Assembly (NCBI GenBank): GCA_948567375.1
Contig: OX419759.1
Span: forward strand, 8,462,744-8,526,743
Direction of reading: 5' to 3'
DNA from: Lunularia cruciata
Lineage: Eukaryota > Streptophyta > Marchantiopsida > Lunulariales > Lunulariaceae
Length of the DNA: 64,000 nt
Shown: in pieces, positions 23,667-34,840 of the stretch
How the letters are laid out: each line of letters opens with the position of its first letter
Position numbering within the stretch: position 1 is the stretch's first letter
Made by a program: the position numbers and the translations under genes
The notes under the pieces: model-generated
Databases searched by the model: none
The model's input: only the letters and a program-made list of their open reading frames with translations
What the model was told of the DNA's origin: nothing

Positions 23667-24341
23667 GTGAGCCGGCCTGTCTCTCACTAAGGATGAACCT
23701 CTGATGGCTATTATGGTAGTGCACCATGGACTAAGAAGGCAAGGAACCCCAACTCCATCATACTCCTCCAAGGCTAACACTCCAAGACTCAAGACATTGC
23801 TCACTAGAGAACTCAAAGAGAGAGAGATAGTTGCAAATGAAAGGATGATGAGTACCTCCTCATCCCTTGTTTATATATTGTGAAATAGTTATGCACCAAA
23901 GTTACTATTACTGGAGTAACTCAAGTTACTAGGCTAAAAGTCAAGTAAAGTCAAAAAGTAGAAAGGAATATCCATTCACATGGGCATATTCCCCTAAGCA
24001 TGTGGTCTTATCTTGACCCAAGGATTCTTTCACATGGGCTATCCTTAGAATAAAGAAGAATCCAAAAAAAAGGCTTGCGGGCCCAAGAGTTCTCAACTCT
24101 TTCCTGAAAGCCAAACACCTAGGAATAATACCAAGACAACACACTAAAATCCAAAATAGTGGTGCTCATCTTTTCTAGTTCCTCTAAAGTAAGGTCCCCT
24201 CTATCTTAGCTATGACTAATTTCAGCTAACCATGACTAATATAGAACCATCATTTATCTCTATATAAATAATATGTCTTAAGTACTTGTAATACCAAGCT
24301 TAATATCACAATACCACACACATGCACAAATAGGTGTTACA
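23667..24341 (-). repeat. B1 3' LTR
   Basis: About 675 bp. The plus strand reads TGAGCCGGCC at the left and GGTGTTACA at the right. A close match, with small indels, is at 30567-31246, and a more diverged, inverted copy lies at 34147-34840. The bases after GGCTCA differ between copies, so the exact end is uncertain by one or two bases. Confidence 0.9.
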
Positions 24342-24389
24342 TTTACCCCCAAACTAAGTTTTCACTTTGTCCTCAAAGTGAAGGTCTCT

Positions 24390-25448
24390 CTACCTTCTAT
24401 GGTATATCTTCAACTTATCATGGTTAATCAGATCAAAGTGTCTTCCTCCCAACTCCTTGAGATCATAGGTGTAATTGCCCCACACCTTCTCCACTATGAA
24501 AGGTCCAAAGTACTTAGACAAAAACTTCTTTTGCACTCTCTTGAATTGAATGGAATCAAACAACATTACCCAATCACCTTCTTTGAAAGGCTCCACTTTC
24601 TTCTTTCCTTGCCTCTTGTCATAGCTCTCCTTTTGTTTCCTTTGGGCTTGCTCTACTCAAACAATAGCAACTGCTCTTGCCTCTTCCAACTCCATGAGTT
24701 GTTCCTTCCTTGACTTCTCTACATCACCTCCTTGTGCTTTCTTCAATCTCCTATGAATGCTTTGGAAGGTAGGAAGATCAAAGTGAATAGGTAAGGTAGA
24801 CTCAATACCATATACCAATTGAAATGTAGAATACCCAATGGAAGTCTTCATGGTTGTCCTGTACTCCCACAAAACTGCATGAATCCTCTTGTCCCAATGA
24901 TGTTTAGCCCCCTCCATTTTTGCATCTTTGGCCAACATCATGCACAAGGTCTGATTGGTTCTCTCTGCCAAGCCATTGGAATTTGGCTTATAGGATGTAG
25001 TTACTCTATGTGTGATAGAGAAATGTTGTAGCATGGCTGTAGTAATGCTTCCTGTAAACTCTCCTCCTCTATTAGAAACCAACTCCAAAGGGCATCCACA
25101 TCTAGTGATAATGCATTCATAAAGAAATCTACCAACTTCATCTTCATTCTTGTCCCTCAATGGTCTAGCCTCAACCCACTTGGTAAGGTAATCAGTAACT
25201 ATCACAATGTTCCGATTGTTCCTCGGGGTTCTATTGAGAGGACCTACAAAATCAATTCTCCACTTCTCAAAAGGTCCTAGCAATGGAATTGATCTAAGTG
25301 GCGGAGTGGATGTAGACTTTCTAGCAAAAGCTTGACAAACATGACAAGTTTTGCAATAATCAAGACAATCCTTGAAATCACTCTCCAATGGTAACCTACA
25401 TCTAGAATCTTGAAAGCAGTCACCTTTCATGCAACGTGTCCTCCACAC
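24390..25448 (-). pseudogene. B1 integrase
   Basis: The zinc-binding part has CKTCHVCQAF. The core has IDFVGP (first Asp), LVSNRGGEF and GLAERTN (Glu). The second catalytic Asp is Asn (codon at 25071-25073, GAT to AAT), so the enzyme is probably dead. TKWVEARPL is conserved in this gypsy branch. The first segment ends at a stop near 24657; after a short gap the C-terminal domain continues at 24390-24596 with KYFGPFIVEKVW, the GPF/Y-type motif. No chromodomain follows before the purine tract near 24345. Confidence 0.9.
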
Positions 25449-25507
25449 ACTAAACCTTCATGAAACTCCTTTATGAGTGAGATAGACTCTTCCTTACCCA
25501 CTGCTCC

Positions 25508-27583
25508 TCAAAGTAGACCATCTGCTCCTTGGTGAAAAAGAATATCCTCCACCATTGTGTAAGGTCTAGATCTTGCTGCAAGGGCCTTCCTTTCCCTAGC
25601 ATGCATCCCTTCTGGATAGTTACCTCTTGTCACAAAATCCACAATCTCCTTGTACTCCATTGGAACCTCTTGAGTGACTGAGATTGTCATGAGCTCCTCA
25701 TCCGGGAAGGAATCATCCACTGGCTCATCTCCATCATGATCATAGGCCCTAGATAACAAATCAGTATTTGCATGTTTTTTTCCTGGCCTATCCTTAATGG
25801 TATAGTCATACTCAAACAAGAGTATTATCCACCTTGCTAATCTCCCTTCAACATTAGGCTTGTTGAAGATGTACTTCAAAGCCTTGTGATCCGTGACAAT
25901 GGTGGATTTCCCTCCAATCAAGTTGTGTCTAAAATTCTTGAGACCAAAGATCATTGCCAACCCTTCTCTCTCCATGACAGAGTAGTTCTTCTCTATTGAA
26001 ACCATCTGCCTACTAGCATAAGCTATTGGATGATGATGCCCATCTTGGTCTAGTTGACTAAGAGTGCATCCTATAGCTACATTAGAAGCATCAATGTAGA
26101 GGATGAAAGGCTTACTCCAATCAAGTTTAGCAAGAATTGGAGCTACAACAAGGGATTGCTTGAGCTCCTCAAAAGCCTTGAGAGCCTCCTTGTCTTCCAA
26201 AATCACCATGTAATCTACACCCTTCTTCATGTAGATGGTCAATGCATAAGCCTTGTTGGAAAATGAGAAGATGAACTTCCTATAGTACCCAACCATCCCC
26301 AAGAATGTCGTAACTTTGTCAAGCTAGAAGGGAATGGAAGGTCTGAGATTTTCCTCACCTTCTCAGGATCAACTACCATCCTTGGAGATGATATGCCCCA
26401 AAAGTAGACCTTCTTCACATCCAAAAATGCACTTCTCTAGGTTGAGTCATGCATTTGCCTCATCCAAGCATTGCAAGACCTTGATTAGGTGCTCAAAGTG
26501 CTCCTCCTTGCTCCTATAGACACAAAAGTCATCAATGAAGTCTCTCACAATTTTCCCAATGAAAGGTTAAAATACCTTGTTCATGAACCATTGGAATGTG
26601 GTGGGAGCATTGCAAAGCCCAAAAGGCATGACCTTGAAAGCTTAAGTTCCCCAAGGTGTGGTCAATGTGGTGAGTTGTTGATGCTCTGGTGCAATCTTGA
26701 TTTGGTTATATCCACTATAACCATCTCCAAAACTGTACCTCTCATGACTTGCAACCTCCTCCAAGATCTCATCAATGAATGGCAATGGGTAGAAGTCCTT
26801 CTTGGTAACAACATTGAGCTTCTTGTAATCCACACAGACCTGAAGCTTGCCATTCTTTTTCTTCAGAATGACAATTGGAGACACCCATTCTGAATTCTCC
26901 ACCTCAAAGATAAATCTAGCCTCCTTGAGCTTATCAATCTCCTCCTTCACAACCAAAGATATTGGTGGGCTAATGCAATGTTGTTTTTGGCAGATTGGTC
27001 TTGCATGTGACTCTACCTCTATCTTATGCTCCTCCAAGGTGACTTCCTTCAAAACCTTGTAACTAAAAGCAAACACATGGATGAACTTGCGGAAAATCTC
27101 CTCAAATCTCACCTTCTCCTTCTTGGTAACATTTGGACCATACTTGAGCGTAGATAACCTTCTCTCTACCTCCTCAAGTATCAAGGGTGATTTATCTGGG
27201 TCCTTCAAAACCTCTGGCTTAGGTGAAGAATCCATAGCACACAAATGATACACATCTGAATCAGATTCAGATTCATCCTCCTCCGTGGAAGTCTCCTCTT
27301 CCATGCTTGTGTCCACACCTGAAGCTCCTTCTTTAGAATCTGATTCCCAATAATCAGAAGATGGTGTATCTGAATGTGAAGTGTTGGTGGTGTTAGTCAT
27401 AGGAACTGTGACTCTATGGTTTGATGGCCCAATCCTCAAGTACCCTTTGTGCCATCGATCAGTTGTGCTTGCTGCTCTCAACCATGGCCTCCCAAGAAGT
27501 AAGTCATAGCTTGAATCCTTCAAGATTTGGAAAGTCATGAGATTTTGAACTCCCATAACTGAAACTACCACTTTATCCATCAC
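25508..27583 (-). pseudogene. B1 protease remnant, reverse transcriptase and RNase H
   Basis: From 27583 downward: the end of the protease (SYDLLLGRPWLRAA), an acidic linker rich in Glu, Asp and Ser, then RT with EEIDKLKEARFI, VCVDYKKLN, FYPLPFIDE and SGYNQIKIAPEHQ. Stops at about 26642 and 26570 break the palm. FIDDFCVY with the catalytic DD lies near 26525-26545, just outside the longer open segments. RNase H (25508-26302) has YIDASNVAIG, MEREGLAMIFG, VTDHKALKYI and ANTDLLSRAYD. About four stops or frameshifts separate the parts. Confidence 0.9.
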
Positions 27584-28324
27584 CCCTACTGGTCAAACTT
27601 GTTGCTTGTTTGCCATGCTCACCACAAATGTTGAAGGTCTTGAGGGTATCATACCCAACTTCTTCATCTACCTTTTTGACATGGCATTTATTGCTGATCC
27701 TCTATCAACCAATGCATCCTTGATGTTGTGACCATTCATTCTCACATCAATCTTGAAGGTATATTCACAAGCCTCTCATGGTGCTGGTTTGGCATCCACC
27801 ACCCCCATTGATACTAGAGCTTTTACCTTCTTCTTCCTCTTGCTCCTTGTAGAACTCAAACCACCTCTAAGCTCCTTTCTTAAGGTAGGGTTCAAAGCAA
27901 TCAACTGGCCCACTGTGATGTTAGCCTTGTGACTACCAACACCCTCCAACACATTGTAGTTCCATTGTTGCTTTGAAATCAAGAAATCCTCCATCCCCAA
28001 CTTCTACCTTGGAGTCTTTGTTGTCAATGGTGTTGAGGTGCAAGTTCTCTTAGTAGACATAAGAGTATCCTTGCTTGGAGTAAATCCTTGAGAAGAGTGA
28101 ACATCCACTCCAAAACGAGCTCTCTTCTTCTCTTGTGCCAAAAGCTCCAAATTAAGACCCTTGGAGTTTGAGCACTCTCTCTTCTCATAATTGCTCTCAA
28201 CCACATCTATGGATGCTATCCCCTTATCTTTGTTTGGATTAGGAGCCACTTGGGTTTCACTACCTCCCTCTTTCCCTCTATTGGCTCCCTCATAACCCCT
28301 TCCTCCATGGTAAGTGGAATTTGG

Positions 28325-29233
28325 GCAATTCCTTTAGATATGGCCTCTTCTTCCACAACCAAAACAATTTCTATCATTGAAATTGTTGGCTGGTTGGCTT
28401 CCTCTATATGGATAGTTTCCATAACTCCTAGGCCCTCTCCCTACATTCTGATCCACCTCTCTCTTCTCCCATAGTTGCATCACATTGATCTTGAGATCCA
28501 TAAGTTGTTTTGTGATGGGTTTGATGTGGATCCTTTGGTGGAGGTGCAAGAACTGGAGCAACTTCTACTTGTGGTGCAACCCTTGCCACCAAAGTATCAG
28601 AAGTTCCACCATACTTGTAACCTTGAGGAGGATGCACAACAACCTTCACCAAATCACTCTCATCCCCTTCCAAACTCTCCTCCATACGAATTGCAATCTT
28701 GATAGCTTCAACCTTGGAAGAAGGTTTCTCATATCTCACCTTGCTTCTTATTTGTGGTCTCAATCCTCCCACAAAATTATTGGTGAGCATGGCCCCTATG
28801 CCAATCATAATAGTTTCCACATCATCCCAACCCTTCCTCAACACTATGCAAAATTTGGACTGTAACTTTTCTACTCTTTCCACATAGACTCTCACTTTCT
28901 CTCCATCTCCTTGTTTGAGAAAGATAACCTCACTCATCAATCTCTCATAACTCTCATCTGGGAGAAAGTTCTCAATGAGTGCTGAAGTCAAACTCTTCTT
29001 TCCCATCTCTCCTCTCTCTCTTTTGGTATTCTCACTCATACCATGTAAGTGCTGATGCAGCACTTACATGGTATGATCCTCCAAGAAATTACCTCCAAGA
29101 AATCTGGTAATAATGAGGCCCACTCATTCTTCCTCCTCTCATTGTTTCCTATGCAAGCTCTTGAAGTCTCTCACAAAGACCTCCACATCTTCTCCATCCT
29201 TGCCAAAGAAAACCGGAAGTTTCTCCATCTTAA
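28325..29233 (-). pseudogene. gag: B1 gag with CCHC knuckle
   Basis: The likely start is ATG at about 29233 (MEKLPVFFGKDGEDVEVF, typical of gypsy Gag N-termini). A break near 29140 is followed by a long open segment at 28428-29063 with IENFLPDESYERLMSEVIFL. Near the C-terminus the zinc knuckle C-FG-C-GRRG-H-I*RN-C spans 28325-28366, with one TAA inside it (28334-28336). Between knuckle and protease, 27776-28249 is partly open. A perfect 17-bp palindrome (29038-29074) lies inside the gene. Confidence 0.85.
29038..29074. repeat. Perfect 17-bp inverted repeat in B1 gag
   Basis: Arms of 17 bases (29038-29054, ATACCATGTAAGTGCTG, and 29058-29074) around a 3-base loop. It falls at a frame break in gag and probably arose by template switching or repair. 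Confidence 0.9.
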
Positions 29234-29544
29234 CCTCTCACTATCTTTCTTTCTCTCAAATTTTTTTCTCTTTTCTTTTCTCTCACTCTATAACTAATAG
29301 AGTATGCACATGACTAACACCATTTGAAATTAATCCACTCTAGGGAATACAAAAGGCTTAGGTTGCTCCAAGATTTCTATAGCAACATCAAATCCTAGAG
29401 TGCATATTAACCAAACCCTCATAGTTTATCCATAAGTTGAAAGATTATCTCCATCATTAATCTTGACAACTAGCTGATGAAGGTGGTAGTATTTATGTAG
29501 CTATACTAAGACTCTCTCTAAGATCCTTCACCAAAGTCTCTAGA

Positions 29545-29880
29545 AGTGCTTTTACTCCACTACACTCATGTCTTTTGGAAGTCCTTCCACTCACAAACCT
29601 CATACAACTCCTTGGTCTTAGATCTTCTCCCTCCTAATCTTGGTGAAGAAGGTACAACATGCAAACCCAAGTCAAGTAAGCCTCTCCTTTCCCTCAATCT
29701 CTTGCTCTCAAAGGTCAATGGACATGAACTTGCCTTATGTCCCTTCTCTCCACATAGAAAGCACTTAGACTCACTCTTTCCTCCAAGTGGTGTACGTTTT
29801 TGGATCCTCTCAACCCCTTCCTCACAATTTCACTCAAATTTGTCAACTTGTATGTGACAGTCCTCTGAAATTTTTCCCAC
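29545..29880 (-). pseudogene. Extra CCHC zinc-knuckle ORF in the B1 leader
   Basis: Between the 5' LTR and gag, the minus strand has an open stretch of roughly 100 codons with a second knuckle, C-FL-C-GEKG-H-KASS-C (29722-29763). It is flanked by VERIQKRTPLGGKSE upstream and a basic LRERRGLL and GGRRSKTKEL tail downstream, ending at a stop near 29545. It is in the sense orientation and separate from the gag knuckle at 28325-28366. It could be a captured host or element fragment, or an ancestral duplicated nucleocapsid. I see no start codon or LTR of its own. Confidence 0.6.
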
Positions 29881-30566
29881 TTGATCACAACTTTAGGGCG
29901 TCACTCCTTTCATCAAGCCATTTGACCTAGACACTTTTCTATTCAGCACACATATTTTAGATTTGGTCTGAAAACCACCCCCTCACTTCAAAAACTCATT
30001 ACTCCTTGCTTAAGAATGATCTCTCTCTAATTTTGTGTCATCAGGTAGGATATAAAATACTGAATTTTCTTGGAAAGTTTTAGAACAATCCACTAAATTG
30101 AAGAAATGGCAGACTCTGTAAAATTTTCCAGAGAGCATGTAGTTGCATGAGCACTTTACCCTATCAACTTTCAAAAATTCAAGCCCAATGCACATAATAA
30201 GTCTCAAAATAATTCCAAGTGTGCTAACTAAAGGACAATGCAAGCTATCATGTGTAGAAATTTCAAGTTCAGATCTCAAACTTGAGATTTTGCCCAAAAT
30301 CACCTTAATCCCCAAAATTTGCAATCCACCTCACACAATCTCTCCAAATCCTCTCATGTGTATAAGATGTAACAAATCACCTCAAAGACATCATAATGAA
30401 CTATAGGGTATACAAATAGATCTTGGTTCTCTAACATAAGTTTAGCCCTCTCCTCTCCTAATGTTCTCTCTAATTGAGCTCTCATAGTCTCATTCTACCT
30501 AATGTAGAATTGAACATGGAACATTATCTTGCCTTCTAGAGATGTCCTGGCAACAGAACCAAAAAT

Positions 30567-31246
30567 ATGAGCCAGCCTGTCTCTCACTAAGGATGAACCT
30601 CTGATGGCTATTACGGTAGTGCACCATGGACTAAGAAGGCAAGGAACCCCAACTCCATCATACTCCTCCAAGGCTAACACTCCAAGACTCAAGACATTGC
30701 TCACTAGAGAACTCAAAGAGAGAGAGAGAGATAGTTGCAAATGAAAGGATGATGAGTACCTCCTCATCTCTTGTTTATATATTGTGAAATAGTTACGCAC
30801 CAAAGTTACTATTACTGGAGTAACTCAAGTTACTAGGCTAAAAGTCAAGTAAAGTCAAAAAGTATAAAAAAATATCCATTCACATGGGCATATTCCCCTA
30901 AGCATGTGGTCTTATCTTGACCCAAGGATTCTTTCACATGGGCTATCCTTGGACTAAAGAAGAATAAAAAAAAAAAGGCTTGCGGGCCAAAGAGTTCTCA
31001 ACTCTTTCTTGAAAGCCAAACACCTAAGAATAATACCAAGTCAACACACTAGAATCCAAAATAGTGGTGCTCATCTTTTCTAGTTCCCCTAAAGTAAGGT
31101 CCCCTCTATCTTAGCTATGACTAATTTCAGCTAACCATGACTAATATATAACCATCCTTTATCTCTATATAAATAATATCTCTTAAGTACTTGTAATACC
31201 AAGCTAAATATCACAATACCACACACATGCACAAATGGGTGTTACA
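30567..31246 (-). repeat. B1 5' LTR
   Basis: About 680 bp, matching 23667-24341. Differences are mostly single transitions, a GA-repeat length change (AGAG run near 30720) and an A-run near 30968. In element orientation it ends GGCTCAT, followed by the leader TATTTTTGGTTCTG. Confidence 0.9.
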
Positions 31247-32240
31247 GTACCCAACTCGGCTACAATTATAACAATGTTGTTGTTTTTCTTGAGCCCTTTC
31301 TCCTCATGAAACTCCATCTCTCCTTTCTTCAACCCATCCTCATTCTATTTGGAATGGTTGTGCTCCTTAGTCTCCTTAGTTGTGCTCCTTAGTCTCCTTA
31401 GTTTTCCAATTTCATAGAACTGGTCCAACAAAGTGCGGTGTTTCAACCCAATAGTCTTGTGTCAAAACTACCCCTTCATCTCCTCCACGTGCTTTGGCTT
31501 TTCTTTGAGCACATGCAATGGCTTCAAAAATGGTGCAAGGATTTTGTACAATTATCTCTTGGCAAATTTGCTCTTTTAACTCCCTTTTGAACTTTTCAAG
31601 AGCTTTTTCTAGGTTGATATCAATTATTGCAACTCGTAGATCAAGCAATGCCTCCATGTATTCTTGTATGTTGCTCTTTTGCCTCAACTCGTATAGTCGG
31701 GCTCAAACCATATACACAAAATTTAACAATTGGAAGTTCCTCAATCCTTATTGCATATCATCCAAGTGATCTCTCTTCCTTCCACCAACATTGATTGTTC
31801 CTCAGCATCATACCCTGTGAGGGATTTATTGGTCAACTACCTACATGAAAACATGCGTGGAGAATGATTGGTAATCTAGATTATGAATAACTAAAAGTAT
31901 CAGTTCATTCTTGAAATTCAATTTTCCTTTATTCTCATGTACAATTATCACTTGTTAGGCTTGGTGTTGCATTTCTACTTCATTTTCAATAATAATATGA
32001 CTCCATTGTTGATTGGGATCTATGTCATCGGCATGAGTGACACTTTAGGTACTTTGGCATTATTACTAAATTTAGGGATGATTCCACTTCTTGCATTACA
32101 TGATTGTTCTTAAAGGTATGTACTTGAATTTGTAATGCCTCTATTGTCATCTTGACCTCTTGAAACTTGTTCAACATCCCATACATTCCTTGTGTCAAAT
32201 TTGCTATTATAGTTCCATGATTCATACACATGGCAGATGC
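31247..32240 (-). pseudogene. D: gag part separated from its pol by B1
   Basis: The minus strand from about 32231 reads as decayed Gag. 32025-32231 has coiled-coil-like text. 31412-31687 has EYMEALLDLRVAI and LEKFKRELKEQI...NPCTIFEAIACAQR, the typical gypsy capsid C-terminal pattern. The first half of a knuckle, C-YN-C-SRVG-Y, then runs to 31247 and resumes after B1 as IAIN-C at 23647-23661. A duplicated ~21-bp unit (TGTGCTCCTTAGTCTCCTTAG) sits at 31350-31402. Confidence 0.8.
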
Positions 32241-32812
32241 TCAATTGATACTTTTAACTTTAATAGAGAGTTAATATGATCACTCAAGAGGGGGAACAAA
32301 CTATTACGACTACCATTGGGACCTAAGAGGCTATCACTCATTAATAATATTCATCACCAAATTTATGGACTACAAAATCCCTAACCATCACTTTTGATAT
32401 AACTACTTAATGGATTTCTACTTGAATGTTGAAAGGGAAGGGACTTGGAATATTTACATACATTGCATCATAACAAAATATAAATTTTCAAATCCCACTC
32501 TCTATAGTATATCCATTGGTAGAATCACAAGGTTTGGCAAATTCATTACTACATCCATGAACTCCGTTCTAAAATGGTAAATGAGATATATTCTCACTTT
32601 CTCATGTTGGATGTATATAATCTTAATGTGGAGTAGATCCAAGAAAGGAAAGTGAGGTTTAGGAAAGCCCACCAAGAGAATCCATTCCATCCTCTCTCTC
32701 AATCTATTGATTGGACTACTTTTCTCCTCTCAAAATTACTCACTCTTAGTAGTAGCCCATGTTCTTCCAAGAGGGATGATCCACTCAGTTGGATTAAAAC
32801 ACATGATCTAAT
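32241..32812. other. Unassigned sequence, probably old element DNA
   Basis: No coherent reading frame or boundary recognised. It may include the leader or LTR of relic D. Confidence 0.4.
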
Positions 32813-32874
32813 ACCAAATATTCCAAGGATAAGAGAAAACCCAAAGAGAAACATAAGGAACCTCAAGGTACTCC
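32813..32874. repeat. C1: left piece of a family C LTR, cut by A2
   Basis: ATTCCAAGGATAAGAG and the following bases match the left end of the C LTRs at 41328 and 54712 (ACTCCAAGGACAAGAG). The match stops at the A2 insertion and continues at 38906 after the duplicated ACTCC. Confidence 0.7.
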
Positions 32875-33234
32875 TATAAAAGATAGACCAAGGAGAGAAA
32901 TAGGAGAATAGAAACTCACATTAGGACACTTGAATAAGGGAAAATTCCAAATACCTAGCATGAGCTTTGGCTTTGGTATTTATAAGTAGCATACAAGGCC
33001 CTTGAGAAGCTTCTCAAGAAGCTTCATTGACCCGCTTTCTTAGAATGCAAGCCAAGTTAACTAGGAAGCTTCTCAAGAAACTTCCAGAAGATACTTGCTT
33101 GGAGTGCAAGATAAGCTAGTCGGGAAGCTTCCCAAGAAGCTTCCTAGATGTTTCTGGAATATTTTAGGCTAATTTGGCTTATTCTCTACTTTGTTAACCT
33201 TACTAATTACGTTGTTAAACTCCATATTGTTACA
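32875..33234 (-). repeat. A2 3' LTR
   Basis: 360 bp, about 60 shorter than the A1 LTR because one U3 module is missing. A three-unit heat-shock-like site GAAacTTCcaGAA is at 33077-33089; the TATA box (reverse) is near 32978. The terminal TG has become TA. Confidence 0.9.
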
Positions 33235-33239
33235 TATTC

Positions 33240-34146
33240 CCCCACCGCTAGTTGGTGACGTCTTCATTGCCATTGAAGCTTCAAACTCTTGGATGGCCAT
33301 ATGTGCATTCTGGAGGTGAGAAAGAGGTCCCCATTTGGCATCATGAAGGGGATACCTTTTCCAAAGGACCTTGTACTCCAAATGTTGTCAACATTCTTGT
33401 TGAATGTGGCGATGTGCAAGGATACGATCAACTTCGTACTCCTCATGATCATTGATAGGGATGGGAGGAGGAGGAGGTTGGACACAAGAGGAAAAAGAAG
33501 ATAGGTTAGGAACAAAGGGTTTCAACTTGGAAATGTGAAAGACAAGGTGGAAACACATATGACAAGGTAAGGCAAGTCGATAAGCAACAAGAGAGATGAT
33601 GTGGGTGACATCAAAGAGTTGTATCCAACTAGGGGTAAGTTTACAAACTTGGGTATCAAGTGGGAGAGGTAGGTTACTAAAGGATAGCATGACTTTATCA
33701 CCAACTTCAAAGGTGAGATCATGACAATGGTGGTCCGCATATTGTTTCTAACAATTCTAAGTAACAAGGAGATGAGATTTGGCTTGTTGGAGAGATTGAG
33801 ATGTGGTGGTCAAGAAGGTTGAAGCATGAACGACCGGAGATGGAGGAGGAGCAAGAAGAGAATCTACAACAAGCAGATCTTGGCCAAAATTGAGAAAGAA
33901 AGGAGAAAATCCGGTGCTTGCATGTTTGGAATTGTTGTAGGCAAATTTTGCAATTGCAAGACATTCATCCTAATTTGTATGGTGGACATTGACAAAAGCA
34001 CACAATATATCCTCCAAGGTATGATTTTCAAATTCGGTTTGTCCATTAGTTTGAGGATGATAGGCCGTGGACAAAGCAAGCTTGGTGTCAAGTATTTGGA
34101 AGAGTGCTTCCTAAAACTTCCCGGTGAATCAAGGATCATGGTCGGA
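33240..34146 (-). pseudogene. A2 integrase core end and chromodomain
   Basis: 33864-34139 covers the integrase core after the catalytic Asp; here the third acidic residue is kept (GAA at 34033-34035, QTEFEN), unlike A1 and A3. The C-terminal part spans 33388-33720. The chromodomain has EEYEVDRILAHRH and YKVLWKRYPLHDAKW (about 33300-33440). The tail EFEASMAM...GGGICNNMEF runs into the LTR and ends near 33169. Several frameshifts separate the parts. Confidence 0.85.
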
Positions 34147-34840
34147 TATATAACACCCGTTTATGCATGTGTGTGGTATTGTGATATTTAGCTTGGTATT
34201 ACAAGTACTTGAGAGATATTATTATACAGAGATAAAGGATGATTCCACATTAGTCATGATTAGATAAAGTTAGTCATAGCTAAGATAGAGAGGACCTTAC
34301 TTTAGAGGAACTGGAAAAGATGAGCATCACTATTTTGGATTCTAGTGTGTTGACTTGGTATTATTCCTAGGTGTTTGGCTTTCAAGAAAGAGTTGAAACT
34401 CTCGGGCCCACAAGCCTTTTTGTTTTGGATTCTTCTTTAGTCCAAGGATAGCCCATGTGAAGGAATCCTTGACTTAGTGGTTGGGTCAAGATAAGACCAC
34501 ATGCTTAGGGGAATATGCCCATGTGAATAGATATTCCTTTCTACTTTTTGACTTTACTTGACTTTTAGCCTAATAACGTGAGTTACTCACGTAATTAGTA
34601 ACTTTGGTGCATAACTATTTCACAAGTATATAAACAAGGGATGAGGAGGTACTCATCATCTTTTCATTTGCAACTATCTTTCTCTCATTGAGTTCTCCAG
34701 TGAGCAATGTCTTGAGTCTTGGAGTGTTAGCCTTGGAGGAGTATGATGGAGTTGGGGTTCCTTGCCTTCTTTGTCCATGGTGCGTAACCATAATAGCCAT
34801 CAGAGGTTCATCCTGAATGAGAGATAGACTGGCTCATAGA
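34147..34840 (+). repeat. Family B solo LTR nested in A2
   Basis: A single B-type LTR in plus orientation, starting about TATAACACCC and ending GGCTCA. No B internal sequence adjoins it. A2 integrase text stops at the left edge (GGTCGGATA) and resumes at the right edge (AGATATGAGTAC), where A3 reads GGTCGGAGATGAGTAC without interruption. The flanking GGATA and AGATA may be the target duplication. It is more diverged from the B1 LTRs than they are from each other. Confidence 0.85.

Larger units (their letters stand above)
23667..31246 (-). mobile_element. B1: full-length Ty3/gypsy retrotransposon without visible chromodomain
   Basis: About 7.6 kb on the minus strand. LTRs are at 30567-31246 (5') and 23667-24341 (3'), nearly identical, beginning TGTAACACC in element orientation. 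Next to the 3' LTR is a purine tract, GGGGGTAAA. After the 5' LTR comes TGGTTCTGTTGCCAGGA, loosely like the tRNA-Asp primer site of some plant gypsy elements. The flanks GTACC (31247-31251) and GTATT (23662-23666) fit a 5-bp target duplication with two C-to-T changes. Insertion split the gag zinc knuckle of relic D. Integrase and RT style (TKWVEA, FIDDFCVY) suggest a non-chromodomain lineage such as OTA or the Phygy group described from mosses; that placement needs a tree. Confidence 0.9.
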
